From: Pedobacter sp. Hv1
Lineage (GTDB): Bacteria > Bacteroidota > Bacteroidia > Sphingobacteriales > Sphingobacteriaceae
Assembly: GCF_001412215.1 (NCBI RefSeq)
Contig: NZ_LLWP01000001.1
Span: 620,001-684,000, forward strand
Direction: 5' to 3'
Length of the DNA stretch: 64,000 bases
The notes under the pieces were generated by a model, which saw only the letters and a program-made list of their open reading frames with translations, ran no database searches and was not told where the DNA came from. Shown in pieces: positions 1-8,664 of the stretch (positions are counted from its first letter, which is position 1; each line of letters starts with the position of its first letter). The position numbers and the translations under genes are program-made.

Positions 1-324
1 GATGTTACCGCTTAAGCTATAACGCTGGTTATTCTCAAATAGACCTGAAGCCGACTGGTTCCTTCCCCAGTTCATGTTTTGGCCAATTGATCCATTTAAG
101 GTTGGCAAAAGAGCCATTTTAGCTTGTTTCAAATTCTCTTCAGATAGACTTTCGTTCAATTTTGATTGTCTAACCTGTAGATTGTTTGTTAAAGTTTTAT
201 CTATGGCCTGTTGTATGGTAATTACTTCTTGCGCATAGCTTTTTTGGCTTAAACTAGTTAATGCTGTTAAAGATAAAATAAATGTAAGCCCTTTTAAAAA
301 GCTAGGATTGGCAACTTGTTTCAT
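1..324 (-). CDS. TolC-family outer membrane efflux protein, N-terminal part only
   Basis: Reading the minus strand from an ATG at 324 gives 108 codons without a stop, running off the left edge of the window. The start has a signal peptide (basic MKQ, then a hydrophobic stretch ending SYAQ). The mature part begins with ITIQQAIDKTLTNNLQVRQS, the typical opening helix of TolC/OEP outer membrane channel proteins, followed by QAKMALLPTLNGSIGQNMNWG, the usual LLP...G step into the barrel. Such proteins form the outer membrane duct of type I secretion or efflux systems. Its partner pump would lie outside the window. It is divergent from the deacetylase at 410. It is incomplete only because the window ends. 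Confidence 0.8.
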   Translation of the reverse strand, partial: MKQVANPSFLKGLTFILSLTALTSLSQKSYAQEVITIQQAIDKTLTNNLQVRQSKLNESLSEENLKQAKMALLPTLNGSIGQNMNWGRNQSASGLFENNQRYSLSGNI

Positions 325-409
325 AAAAAATAGTTTCACAATATTAAATAAACAATTAATTGAATTTTGTAAATTTTTAAGTACAGCCGTTATTTGTTTA
401 CTTTTGGCT

Positions 410-1066
410 ATGTACTTGGTTAAATCTCCACTTCTACTCAAATGGTTCTATTCTGCTTTAACATGGAATAAGAGCCGCTCGAAAAAAATTATTTATTTAA
501 CCTTTGACGATGGACCTATACCCAATGTTACAGACTTTGTACTAAATACTTTAAAAAGCTTTGAAGCAAAGGCAACTTTTTTCTGTATTGGCCACAATAT
601 AACCAAACATCCTGAAGTTTTTGAAAATGTAAAAAATGCTGGTCATGCCATCGGAAACCATACCTTTAACCACTTAAAAGGCTGGAAAACAAATGATGAA
701 ACCTACATTGCCAATTTTCTTCAATGCCAACAGCTTACGCAAAGCGAGCTCTTTCGTCCTCCATACGGAAAAATAAAAAAGAGCCAAATCAAAAAACTAA
801 ACTCGGTTTACAGTTCTCAATTTTCGGTTTACCCTACTGAAACCTCGAATCGTAAGCTGCAAATTATCATGTGGGATGTTATTAGTGGTGATTTCGACCT
901 CCAACTCTCCCCAGAAAAATGTTACCAAAACGTAATCAAAAATGCTAAAAATGGTTCTATTATTGTCTTTCACGATAGTTTAAAAGCTTTTGATCGTTTG
1001 CAATATGCCTTACCCAAAACATTAAAATATTTAAGCGAAAAAGGTTACCAATTTGGCACACTTTAA
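410..1066 (+). CDS. Polysaccharide deacetylase (NodB-fold, CE4 type)
   Basis: A 218-residue metal-dependent deacetylase of the NodB homology family, which removes N-acetyl groups from cell-wall or exported glycans. Visible motifs are LTFDDGP (motif 1, catalytic and metal Asp), GNHTFNH (motif 2, metal His pair), RPPYGK (motif 3), WDVISGDFD (motif 4) and IIVFHDS (motif 5, catalytic His), so the active site is complete. I chose ATG 410 because MYLVKSPLLLKWFYSALTW is the usual Bacteroidota opening for this family; a TTG at 308 is in frame but would overlap the divergent tolC-like start. With the 410 start there is no clear signal peptide, so the location (cytoplasmic or anchored by the N-terminal hydrophobic stretch) is uncertain. 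The real substrate cannot be told from sequence. Confidence 0.85.
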   Translation: MYLVKSPLLLKWFYSALTWNKSRSKKIIYLTFDDGPIPNVTDFVLNTLKSFEAKATFFCIGHNITKHPEVFENVKNAGHAIGNHTFNHLKGWKTNDETYIANFLQCQQLTQSELFRPPYGKIKKSQIKKLNSVYSSQFSVYPTETSNRKLQIIMWDVISGDFDLQLSPEKCYQNVIKNAKNGSIIVFHDSLKAFDRLQYALPKTLKYLSEKGYQFGTL

Positions 1067-1419
1067 CATTTCGGCTATGAGCGAAGTTAATGCCAAGCCT
1101 ATCACAAAACAATAACACGCTATATTACAGTTAATTAAGTTTAAAAATAAAACAATTACTGTTCATAAATGCACAAAAGTGTTCGATAGTGGACATAATT
1201 GGAGTTGAAAGTGAAAAGTTGAAAGCCCAAAGCGGAAAGCTGTTCAAAGTTCACAGTTTATGGTTTAAAGTTGTAGTTTTCTGTTCTTTAACATGCCATA
1301 AAAATTATTTAGAATATTTCCAAATAATATAATGAGATAGAGATGATAGCGTTACGCCTGTTTTTTTTGTAAATTCGCTACCAATTAGACGAATAGATTA
1401 CTTTTAACACAATTTATCA
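1067..1419. other. Intergenic region with low-complexity word repeats and two tandem dyads
   Basis: No gene seen in these 353 bases. About 1204-1275 is a run of near-repeated words (variants of GTTGAAAG, GAAAGCTG, CAAAGTT, TTTAAAGTTG), of a kind that recurs in other gaps of this window. At 1160-1175 and 1180-1195 are two imperfect dyads of form TGTTC-N6-GNACA, 20 bp apart. Just before aconitase, TAAATTCG at 1370-1377 is one base off the Bacteroidota -7 box, without a clear -33 partner, and may be the acn promoter. Confidence 0.5.
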
Positions 1420-3699
1420 ATGGCTTTTGATATAGAAATGATCAAAAAGGTATATGCTAATTTTAGTAGCCGTGTAGATGCGGCACGTAAAGTAGTAGGC
1501 AGACCTTTAACACTTTCAGAGAAAATATTATACACACACCTTTGGGATGGAAATGCAAATACAGCATTTATCCGTGGTACGGACTATGTTGATTTTGCAC
1601 CAGATAGAGTTGCAATGCAAGATGCAACTGCACAAATGGCCTTGCTACAATTTATGCAAGCTGGTCGCCCACAAGTTGCTGTTCCTTCTACTGTTCACTG
1701 TGATCACTTAATTACTGCAAAGTCGGGTGCTGAAATTGATCTACCTCATGCCAATAAAGAAAGTAAAGAGGTTTTTGATTTCCTTGCTTCTGTTTCAAAT
1801 AAATATGGTATCGGTTTCTGGAAACCAGGAGCTGGTATTATTCACCAAGTGGTATTAGAAAATTATGCTTTCCCTGGTGGAATGATGATCGGTACGGATA
1901 GCCATACTGTAAATGCAGGTGGTTTGGGTATGGTTGCCATTGGTGTTGGTGGTGCTGATGCCTGCGATGTAATGGCCGGCCTACCTTGGGAGCTTAAATT
2001 TCCAAAATTGATTGGTGTTAAATTAACTGGTAAGCTAAACGGCTGGACATCGGCAAAAGACGTGATCTTAAAAGTGGCTGGTATTTTAACCGTTAAAGGT
2101 GGTACTGGTGCCATTGTAGAATATTTTGGCGATGGTGCCATCAATTTAAGCTGTACTGGTAAAGGTACCATCTGTAATATGGGTGCCGAAATTGGTGCAA
2201 CTACTTCTACTTTTGGTTACGATGACAGTATGGAGCGTTATTTACGCGCTACAAACCGTGCTGATGTTGCTGATGCAGCCAACCAAATTAAAGAACACTT
2301 AACTGGAGATGCTGAAGTTTATGCAGATCCTGAAAAATATTTTGATCAATTGATCGAGATTAACCTTGATGAATTAGAACCTTACTTGAATGGTCCTTTT
2401 ACACCAGATTTGGCTACTCCTATTTCTCAAATGAAAGAAGTTGCAGCTGCAAATGGCTGGCCTTTAAAAGTTGAGTGGGGTCTAATCGGTTCTTGTACCA
2501 ATTCTTCGTACGAAGATTTATCTCGTGCAGCCTCTATTGCCAAACAAGCCATAGACAAAGGCCTAACTACCAAAGCTGAGTTCGGTATCAATCCTGGTTC
2601 TGAGCAAGTACGCTATACTGCAGATCGTGATGGTTTATTGGGAACTTTTGAAGATTTGAACGCTACAATTTTCACCAACGCTTGCGGACCATGTATTGGT
2701 ATGTGGGATCGTACAGGTGCTGAGAAAGCTGAAAAAAATACGATTGTTCACTCGTTTAACAGAAACTTTGCTAAACGTGCCGATGGTAACCCTAATACTT
2801 ATGCATTTGTAACCTCTCCAGAGATTGTTGCTGCTATTGCCATTGCTGGAAATCTTGGTTTCAATCCATTAACGGATACTTTAACCAACGATAAAGGCGA
2901 ACAAGTAAAATTAGATCCACCAAAGGGTGATGAATTGCCATTAAAAGGATATGCAGTTGAAGATGCTGGTTTCCAAGCTCCGGCAGCAGATGGTTCTGGA
3001 GTTCAGGTAATCGTTTCTCCTACCTCTCACCGTTTGCAATTGTTAGATCCGTTTACTCCTTGGGAAGGCACTGATCTAAAAGGTTTAAAATTATTGATCA
3101 AGGCTAAAGGAAAATGTACTACAGACCATATCTCTATGGCTGGACCTTGGTTAAAATTCCGTGGTCACTTAGATAACATTTCTAACAACATGTTAATTGG
3201 TGCGGTTAACTTCTTTAACGAAAAAACCGACAATGTTAAAAATGAATTAACAGGCGAATATGGTCCAGTACCTGCTACACAACGTGCTTATAAAGCCGCT
3301 GGTTTAGGTTCTGTTGTAGTAGGTGACGAAAACTATGGCGAAGGTTCATCTCGTGAACACGCAGCTATGGAGCCACGTCACTTAGGCGTACGTGCAGTAT
3401 TGGTAAAATCATTTGCCCGTATTCACGAAACCAACCTTAAAAAACAAGGAATGTTAGGTTTAACTTTCGCTGATAAAGATGACTACGATAAAATCCGTGA
3501 GGACGATACATTAGATATCATTGGCTTAACAACCTTTGCACCTAATGTACCTTTACAGATGGTATTGCATCATGCAGATGGAACTTCTGAGACAATTACA
3601 GTTAACCATAGCTATAACGCACAACAAATTGAGTGGTTTAAAGCTGGTGGTGCATTAAATATCATTAGAAAAGAAGCTGCTGCTAAGGCAGGTTTGTAA
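1420..3699 (+). CDS. acn: Aconitate hydratase
   Basis: Aconitase, 759 residues, the TCA-cycle enzyme that isomerises citrate to isocitrate through a [4Fe-4S] cluster. The three cluster ligands are visible: Cys359 in [10 protein letters not shown] and Cys422/Cys425 in [10 protein letters not shown], spaced exactly as in mitochondrial-type aconitase. The C-terminal swivel domain is present, with [10 protein letters not shown] carrying the substrate-binding Ser/Arg loop. Length and N-terminus ([12 protein letters not shown]) fit the mitochondrial-type enzyme common in Bacteroidota, which is shorter than bacterial AcnA (about 890). It stands alone, preceded by a 353-base gap and followed by a strong hairpin terminator. 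The codon usage looks highly expressed. No defect seen. Confidence 0.97.
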   Translation: MAFDIEMIKKVYANFSSRVDAARKVVGRPLTLSEKILYTHLWDGNANTAFIRGTDYVDFAPDRVAMQDATAQMALLQFMQAGRPQVAVPSTVHCDHLITAKSGAEIDLPHANKESKEVFDFLASVSNKYGIGFWKPGAGIIHQVVLENYAFPGGMMIGTDSHTVNAGGLGMVAIGVGGADACDVMAGLPWELKFPKLIGVKLTGKLNGWTSAKDVILKVAGILTVKGGTGAIVEYFGDGAINLSCTGKGTICNMGAEIGATTSTFGYDDSMERYLRATNRADVADAANQIKEHLTGDAEVYADPEKYFDQLIEINLDELEPYLNGPFTPDLATPISQMKEVAAANGWPLKVEWGLIGSCTNSSYEDLSRAASIAKQAIDKGLTTKAEFGINPGSEQVRYTADRDGLLGTFEDLNATIFTNACGPCIGMWDRTGAEKAEKNTIVHSFNRNFAKRADGNPNTYAFVTSPEIVAAIAIAGNLGFNPLTDTLTNDKGEQVKLDPPKGDELPLKGYAVEDAGFQAPAADGSGVQVIVSPTSHRLQLLDPFTPWEGTDLKGLKLLIKAKGKCTTDHISMAGPWLKFRGHLDNISNNMLIGAVNFFNEKTDNVKNELTGEYGPVPATQRAYKAAGLGSVVVGDENYGEGSSREHAAMEPRHLGVRAVLVKSFARIHETNLKKQGMLGLTFADKDDYDKIREDDTLDIIGLTTFAPNVPLQMVLHHADGTSETITVNHSYNAQQIEWFKAGGALNIIRKEAAAKAGL

Positions 3700-3741
3700 G
3701 AGAAAGAGCAAGGAGTAAAACTTCGTCTTTAATCTTTCTTC

Positions 3742-3781
3742 AAAAAATCCCATTTGGAATAAAATCTAAATGGGATTTTTT
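3742..3781 (+). terminator. Intrinsic terminator of acn
   Basis: A perfect stem (AAAAAATCCCATTT pairing with AAATGGGATTTTTT) with a loop of about 12 nt ends in a T-run, 43 bases after the acn stop codon. Confidence 0.85.
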
Positions 3782-3833
3782 ATTTAATTTTAAACCTAAG
3801 CAACATTTAATTTTTATCGATGTCATTTAAGCG

Positions 3834-4682
3834 ATGAGCCATATTTTTGAAACGATAGAACCTTGCAAGGCACTTAAAAAATATGTAGCCTGTTATTATT
3901 TCATCAAGAGCGACGATCCTAATTTTACGAGCCGACATTATTCCTTTCCCCATACTTATAATGCATTGAGCATTTATAAGGATAGCTACTTCGATTCAAA
4001 TCCTTCCTACTTTAGTGCCAAGCAAAGTCTAACCCCAAACTATGAAATGTTTGTACAGGTTAAAAGACAGGCACCACTAATGGTTAACATTTCTGGCAAA
4101 ATCAATAGGATTACCATCTTATTTAAAGATTTCGGCATCAATCATTTCATTACCGAAACACTGTCTAAAATTATGGGTTACCATACCTCTGAATTTAATT
4201 CATGGAAAAATGACCCCCATTTTTCTGATTTCATGACAGACTTATTTCTTCATGAAGATGGAAAAGAAAAGGGAAAGATCATCGATGAATTTTTGTTGCA
4301 AAGATTGGCTCCCATTCAGCTTTCTTACCTCGAAAATGCCGTTGCTTTACTTTGCAACTTTGAAGAAAACCTACCCATCGATCAAATAGCGATGAGTTTT
4401 AATGTTTCATTGAGATCATTTAATCGCAGGTTTAAAGAGGTTTTAGGTGTATCTCCAGTAGAATACCGTAGAATTGCACAGTTTAGGCAATCAATTGACA
4501 ACAAACTACATCAATCGCAATTTAAACGATTGACCGATATTGGCTACCAAAGCCATTTTTACGACCAAAGTTATTTCAATAAGATCTACCAAAAATTGAC
4601 TGGATCTAACCCTAAAGCATTTTTCAAGTCTATTGAGAGAATTGGCAATGACAAATTGATCTTCCAATTTGTGACCAAATAA
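3834..4682 (+). CDS. AraC-family transcriptional regulator
   Basis: A 282-residue protein with the C-terminal double helix-turn-helix of AraC regulators. The first HTH is around residues 183-203 (LPIDQIAMSFNVSLRSFNRR), followed by the family phrase FKEVLGVSPVEYRR. The second HTH contains LTDIGYQSHFYDQSYFNKIY and ends with TGSNPKAFF. The N-terminal 170 residues have the look of the DUF6597-type sensing domain common in Bacteroidota AraC proteins; the ligand is unknown. The neighbour downstream on the same strand is a secreted esterase 99 bases away, a possible but unproven target. The ATG at 3834 follows the acn terminator. Confidence 0.9.
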   Translation: MSHIFETIEPCKALKKYVACYYFIKSDDPNFTSRHYSFPHTYNALSIYKDSYFDSNPSYFSAKQSLTPNYEMFVQVKRQAPLMVNISGKINRITILFKDFGINHFITETLSKIMGYHTSEFNSWKNDPHFSDFMTDLFLHEDGKEKGKIIDEFLLQRLAPIQLSYLENAVALLCNFEENLPIDQIAMSFNVSLRSFNRRFKEVLGVSPVEYRRIAQFRQSIDNKLHQSQFKRLTDIGYQSHFYDQSYFNKIYQKLTGSNPKAFFKSIERIGNDKLIFQFVTK

Positions 4683-4781
4683 AATGGCTGAAAAATACAA
4701 TTCTCTGTAATCTAACTCTTCTTTCTTTGTACTCAATCTGAATCTTCAGGTTAAACATCCCATTCTTTAAACTTTAGTTTT

Positions 4782-6440
4782 ATGAAAAGAGCAGTCCTTA
4801 TTTTTGCAATCATTCTACAATCGTCACTTTCAGCCTACCTTTTTGCTCAAGAAAAAAAAGTCGACTTATTAGATTCAGCTAGGGTTTATTATGAGAAAAA
4901 AGATTATAAAAAAGCTTTTGATTTTTATGAATCTTATCATGCAAACCCAAATCGTGGCACAAACAATATTGATACTTATTATGCAGCAGTAGCAGCTTGT
5001 CACGTTAACAATATGGAAAGGGTTAAATACTACCTTAAGTACTCTGCCGAGATTGGTTATGAAGTACCTGACTATAAAAAATATGAATTGGACAGTGCAG
5101 GTTTTTGCCTACACGACCTACCCGAGTGGAAAAAATACATGAGTGTTTTTAAATTCAAGTCTGATTCTTTACTGGCTGCACATGCTAAAATAATCGCCCA
5201 GATTACGGATACTACAAATCGAGTGAATAGTTCTTTACTATTGGATCATCAATATTGGAAAGAATTGGCCTCAAAAAGTACCAGTAGCCAATTAATTAGC
5301 AAAATTAAACAGTACAACAGTTATCCAACTACTAAAAAAGATGATTTTTGGACCTTATATCAGATCAAAGTAAATGATGCATTAACCGTACCTTTTCTGG
5401 TGCACATTCCTAAAGGTTATCACCCAAAGCAAAAAAATCCATTGTACGTCTACCTTCATGGTGGAGTTGTCAATCGCCCCGGCTTTGTTCCTCCACAATA
5501 CGTTATTGGTCAGGCAGAAATTAAAATCATGGATAAAGCTATTGAGCAAAATGCCTTTATCATTTATCCCTTTGGCAAAAAGGATTTTGGTTGGCTTTAC
5601 CAACAGCTCGCATTTGAAACCATTTTAAAGGAAATTACCTATGTGAAGTCGTTGTATAACATTAATGACAATAAAGTTTATATTGGTGGACACTCTAATG
5701 GAGGGAGTGGTGCATTTTGGTTTGCCATAAACCAACCCTCTTCATTTGCTGGTTTTTTCGGCTTGAATTATCTGCCCAAGGTCTATGGCTCAAATACGCC
5801 AATCAGCAACCTCAAAAACAACACTCCTTTTATAGGTGTTAGTGGCACTGAAGACTCAATATTTCCTTTAACTATGGTAAAAGGCATTTATGATCTTGCT
5901 ATAGCGAATGGTGCAAACTGGCAGAACTTTAGCAAAAAAGGAAACCATGGTTTACCTTTCGCAAGTAAAGACTCTATCAATTTTATTTTCGATATGCTTG
6001 CCACTAAAACTCGGAATCCTTTTCCTAAAAAGATTGAATGGGAAACAGACAATGTAAAAAATGGCCGCAATGCATGGATAGAGATTGCACAATTAGATAC
6101 ACTTGCAGAGAAAGCGGGTTGGCATACTACATTAAATCCAACACTTACTCAAAATGGAAAAACCGGTTTAGTAGATTTTAACAAAAATAAGTCGGGAGCT
6201 ATTAAGGCTACCATAGATGGCAATCAGATCAACATCGAAACATCGAGGGTAAAAAGCATCAGGTTATACATTTCTCCAGATATGTTCGATTTGAATAAGC
6301 AGGTAAAAATCACCATCAACAATAAAGACTTCTTGAATATAAAGCTCGATGTAGATAAACAGACTGTATTAGAGGAGTTTTTAAAGACCAAGGATCGCGA
6401 CTTTATTGTGGCTAACAAAATAGACCTGACCATAAAATAA
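4782..6440 (+). CDS. Secreted alpha/beta-hydrolase (esterase, PHB-depolymerase-like)
   Basis: A 552-residue exported hydrolase. It has a signal peptide (MKRAVLIFAIILQSS... cleaved near LFAQ), then about 100 residues of TPR-like character (DSARVYYEKKDYKKAFDFYE), then an alpha/beta-hydrolase domain from about residue 200. The catalytic triad can be placed: Ser305 in GGHSNGGSG, Asp358 in GTEDSIFP and His389 in KGNHGLPF. The oxyanion region is YLHGGV. This arrangement resembles esterase/PHB-depolymerase-like enzymes acting on esters or peptides in the periplasm. The last 130 residues form a beta-rich domain (NGRNAWIEIAQLD...), seen after such hydrolases and possibly involved in binding. The substrate is not deducible. 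A terminator shared with the opposing gene follows. Confidence 0.75.
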   Translation: MKRAVLIFAIILQSSLSAYLFAQEKKVDLLDSARVYYEKKDYKKAFDFYESYHANPNRGTNNIDTYYAAVAACHVNNMERVKYYLKYSAEIGYEVPDYKKYELDSAGFCLHDLPEWKKYMSVFKFKSDSLLAAHAKIIAQITDTTNRVNSSLLLDHQYWKELASKSTSSQLISKIKQYNSYPTTKKDDFWTLYQIKVNDALTVPFLVHIPKGYHPKQKNPLYVYLHGGVVNRPGFVPPQYVIGQAEIKIMDKAIEQNAFIIYPFGKKDFGWLYQQLAFETILKEITYVKSLYNINDNKVYIGGHSNGGSGAFWFAINQPSSFAGFFGLNYLPKVYGSNTPISNLKNNTPFIGVSGTEDSIFPLTMVKGIYDLAIANGANWQNFSKKGNHGLPFASKDSINFIFDMLATKTRNPFPKKIEWETDNVKNGRNAWIEIAQLDTLAEKAGWHTTLNPTLTQNGKTGLVDFNKNKSGAIKATIDGNQINIETSRVKSIRLYISPDMFDLNKQVKITINNKDFLNIKLDVDKQTVLEEFLKTKDRDFIVANKIDLTIK

Positions 6441-6458
6441 AACAAGCTATATTATAAA

Positions 6459-6495
6459 AAATCCTGCACTAACTTAATTTAGGCAGGATTTCTTT
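6459..6495. terminator. Bidirectional terminator between the esterase and the DUF2007 genes
   Basis: The stem AAATCCTGC (6459-6467) pairs with GCAGGATTT (6483-6491), flanked by A-rich sequence on one side and TTTCTTT on the other. It lies between convergent genes and touches the stop codon of the minus-strand gene. Confidence 0.75.
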
Positions 6496-6916
6496 ATTTA
6501 AACTCGTGACCACAGTTATAACAATGGTAACACTTATTCGCTTTAAAGGGATAAACGATGAAGAAAATAGACAAAACAGTTACCCACCAACTAAATCTTT
6601 TTTTGGTAGCCTGGCCATAGCTTACATTATCAGAGCCACAATTTTCGCATAAAACTTTATTTGCATCAACATCATCGGTAAGTTCAGGCTCAACCTCAAA
6701 TTCATGCTCTGCAAGTAATACATTAATTCGTTCAACATCTCTTTCAAAAACATTGAGTTTCACTCCTCCAATTGCTTGGTTATACAAGGGGTTAATTGTG
6801 GCTACATTCTCGTCGGTTAAAAAGCAGGGAATATCGCTATCCTCCAATCTAGCTTTCACAATATTGGCTTCAATTGGGTTGTAATAGGTACTGTAAACGA
6901 TGATCTTATCTTCCAT
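6494..6916 (-). CDS. DUF2007 protein with C-terminal zinc-ribbon-like cysteines
   Basis: A 140-residue protein. Residues 1-70 are a DUF2007 domain (IIVYSTYYNPIEANIVKARL opening), annotated in the family as a putative signal-transducing domain without known reaction. The C-terminal half has two cysteine knuckles, CENC near residue 90 and CYHCYNC near residue 131, the shape of a zinc ribbon. The stretch between them holds an aromatic hydrophobic segment (WWVTVLSIFFIVYPF), so the ribbon halves are separated by a possible membrane-dipping segment. It is the second gene of a pair: its start is 2 bases after the stop of the upstream paralog at 6919-7143, with which it shares the first eight residues and most of the domain. 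Confidence 0.75.
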   Translation of the reverse strand: MEDKIIVYSTYYNPIEANIVKARLEDSDIPCFLTDENVATINPLYNQAIGGVKLNVFERDVERINVLLAEHEFEVEPELTDDVDANKVLCENCGSDNVSYGQATKKRFSWWVTVLSIFFIVYPFKANKCYHCYNCGHEFK

Positions 6917-6918
6917 AG

Positions 6919-7143
6919 CTATAGATCTACGTCCTCAGCTAAAAGTTGATCAATAGCCCCTACTTCATTCTCAAAAACATGCAATTGAATTCCACTGATC
7001 GAAGAATCTAAGAGTGGTCTTAATCCAGCCGTATTCTCTCCAGAAAGAAAACAATCGAAACCTGCATCTTTCAGTCTTGTCATGATGATATTGGCTTCTA
7101 TTGGATTTTCGTAAGTTTTATAAACGATGATTTTGTCTTCCAT
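6919..7143 (-). CDS. DUF2007 domain protein, short paralog
   Basis: A 74-residue protein that is a DUF2007 domain and nothing else (MEDKIIVYKTYENPIEANII). It is a tandem duplicate of the N-terminal half of the following gene: identical over MEDKIIVY and NPIEANI and similar to the end, but lacking the cysteine-rich tail. The two are surely co-transcribed. Function is unknown; a binding or sensing role is the family guess. A TAACTTTG box (minus strand, 7148-7155) sits so close to the ATG that the transcript would be almost leaderless; no -33 box lies at the right distance. Confidence 0.75.
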   Translation of the reverse strand: MEDKIIVYKTYENPIEANIIMTRLKDAGFDCFLSGENTAGLRPLLDSSISGIQLHVFENEVGAIDQLLAEDVDL

Positions 7144-7246
7144 ACCACAAAGTTAAGGTTTTAATTTATCTTCACTCCTTTACAAATTTGAAAGTTGTGA
7201 TAGCTGTTCATATAACCTGTTGGCGAGGACGCCCACGGCAGCAATT

Positions 7247-8584
7247 TTACTCTTGTTCCAAAAAGCTCTTCCACCAATAACCAGAGTCTTTAATGGTGCG
7301 TTGCTGGGTCTTAAAATCGGTGTGAACCAAACCAAAACGAGCTTGGTACCCTTCTGCCCACTCAAAGTTATCCATTAAGGTCCAGGCCATGTAACCTGTA
7401 ATATTTACGCCTTCGTTTTTGGCCTTAAGCATCGCCTTAAGGTAAGAAGAGAAATAATCAATCCGTTCATTGTCTTGCACATAATTATCAATCAGCTTGT
7501 CGTTAAAAGCCGCTCCATTTTCTGTGATCATCAAGTTTTTAATATTCGGATAGGCCGCAAATTGTTTAATGATATTGTAAAAACTATCTGCATTAATCTC
7601 CCAGCCCATGGCCGTGTGTGCTTTTTTTCTGTTTTTTGCTTTTACTTCCCATGCTTGGATTACTGGAATGAAAGCATTGAATTTAATAACCAATGGAAAA
7701 TAATTTTGCAGACCAATAAAATCAAAATCGAAGGTCATTCTTTCTTTATGTCGCCAAGCAGAATGACTTACTGTAAATTTCTCCAATACATCCCAATCTG
7801 CAGTTGGGAAACCCATACCCAGCGCCGGCTCAATAAATAAACGATTCATTAAACAATCTACGCGTTTGGCCGCCAATAAATCGGCCGCATTTTGTGTATA
7901 TGGGATAATCTCTGAACAAGAAAATGTGGTTCCAATATTCGCATGGCTAACTTCCGACCTTAAAATACGGCCTCCATCTGCTTGTGCAATGGTAGCATGT
8001 TGTACGGCAGCAAAAAAGTTGGTTAGTCCCGTTTCGCCGGGTGCATGCACACCTAGCATATAACCTAATGAGGTAAAGCCAAATGGTTCGTTAATTACAA
8101 TCCAATTTTTAACCTTATTGCCATAGGTTTTGGCACACAACATTACAAACTCATTAAAATCAGCATTGACACTATAAGATGTCCACCCTCCATTTTTGGC
8201 CAATGCTTCTGGCAGGTCCCAATGATACAAGGTAACATACGGAATAATTTCATTGGCTAGACACTCGTCAATTACGTTATGGTAAAAGTTGATGCCTTCT
8301 TCATTCACCAATCCTTTGCCCAATGGTAAAATGCGTGACCATGAAATAGAAAAACGGAATACCTTAAACCCTAAGATTTTTACTAGGGCAATATCATCTT
8401 TATATTGTTGATAAAAGTTGCAGGCAATTTCTGGATGATGGCCCTTTTTAACTTTTCCTGTTCTTTTGGCGAAAGTATCCCAGATGGAGGGCCCTTTACC
8501 ATGTGTAGTTGCTGCACCTTCTATTTGTGCAGCTGCTGTTGCAACTCCCCACAAAAAATCGGCGCCAAAATCTGCAGCTTTCAT
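7247..8584 (-). CDS. Beta-glucosidase, glycoside hydrolase family 1
   Basis: A 445-residue GH1 enzyme that hydrolyses terminal beta-linked glucose (or galactose) from di- and oligosaccharides by the retaining mechanism. The acid/base Glu166 lies in VINEPFGFTS and the nucleophile Glu355 in MITENGAAF, both in their family contexts. The N-terminus FLWGVATAAAQIEGA is the standard GH1 start and the C-terminal GYMAWTLMDNFEWAEGY is the +1 aglycone/Trp region, so the barrel is full length. No signal peptide is seen, so it is cytoplasmic and would act on imported disaccharides. It stands alone between the DUF2007 pair and the MutS-like gene, with no sugar transporter beside it. Confidence 0.95.
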   Translation of the reverse strand: MKAADFGADFLWGVATAAAQIEGAATTHGKGPSIWDTFAKRTGKVKKGHHPEIACNFYQQYKDDIALVKILGFKVFRFSISWSRILPLGKGLVNEEGINFYHNVIDECLANEIIPYVTLYHWDLPEALAKNGGWTSYSVNADFNEFVMLCAKTYGNKVKNWIVINEPFGFTSLGYMLGVHAPGETGLTNFFAAVQHATIAQADGGRILRSEVSHANIGTTFSCSEIIPYTQNAADLLAAKRVDCLMNRLFIEPALGMGFPTADWDVLEKFTVSHSAWRHKERMTFDFDFIGLQNYFPLVIKFNAFIPVIQAWEVKAKNRKKAHTAMGWEINADSFYNIIKQFAAYPNIKNLMITENGAAFNDKLIDNYVQDNERIDYFSSYLKAMLKAKNEGVNITGYMAWTLMDNFEWAEGYQARFGLVHTDFKTQQRTIKDSGYWWKSFLEQE

Positions 8585-8664
8585 TTTAAATTTTAGTTCC
8601 CAAAATGAAAAAGAGGTATGAACTTTATGTTAAGCTTGCAATATCATTTACATTGTCGAAACAT

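Noticed and set aside
399..406. TACTTTTG box before the deacetylase
   Set aside because: It matches a -7 box, but the transcript would begin after the chosen ATG; it is probably a chance match.
308..409. Longer start (TTG 308) for the polysaccharide deacetylase
   Set aside because: It would overlap the divergent tolC-like start, and family members begin at the MYLVKSP position.
1863..2171. A 102-codon minus-strand open frame
   Set aside because: It is a shadow of aconitase; no promoter, and a proline-rich composition expected from antisense reading.
7475..7840. A 121-codon plus-strand open frame
   Set aside because: It lies opposite the GH1 beta-glucosidase, whose motifs and length are complete.
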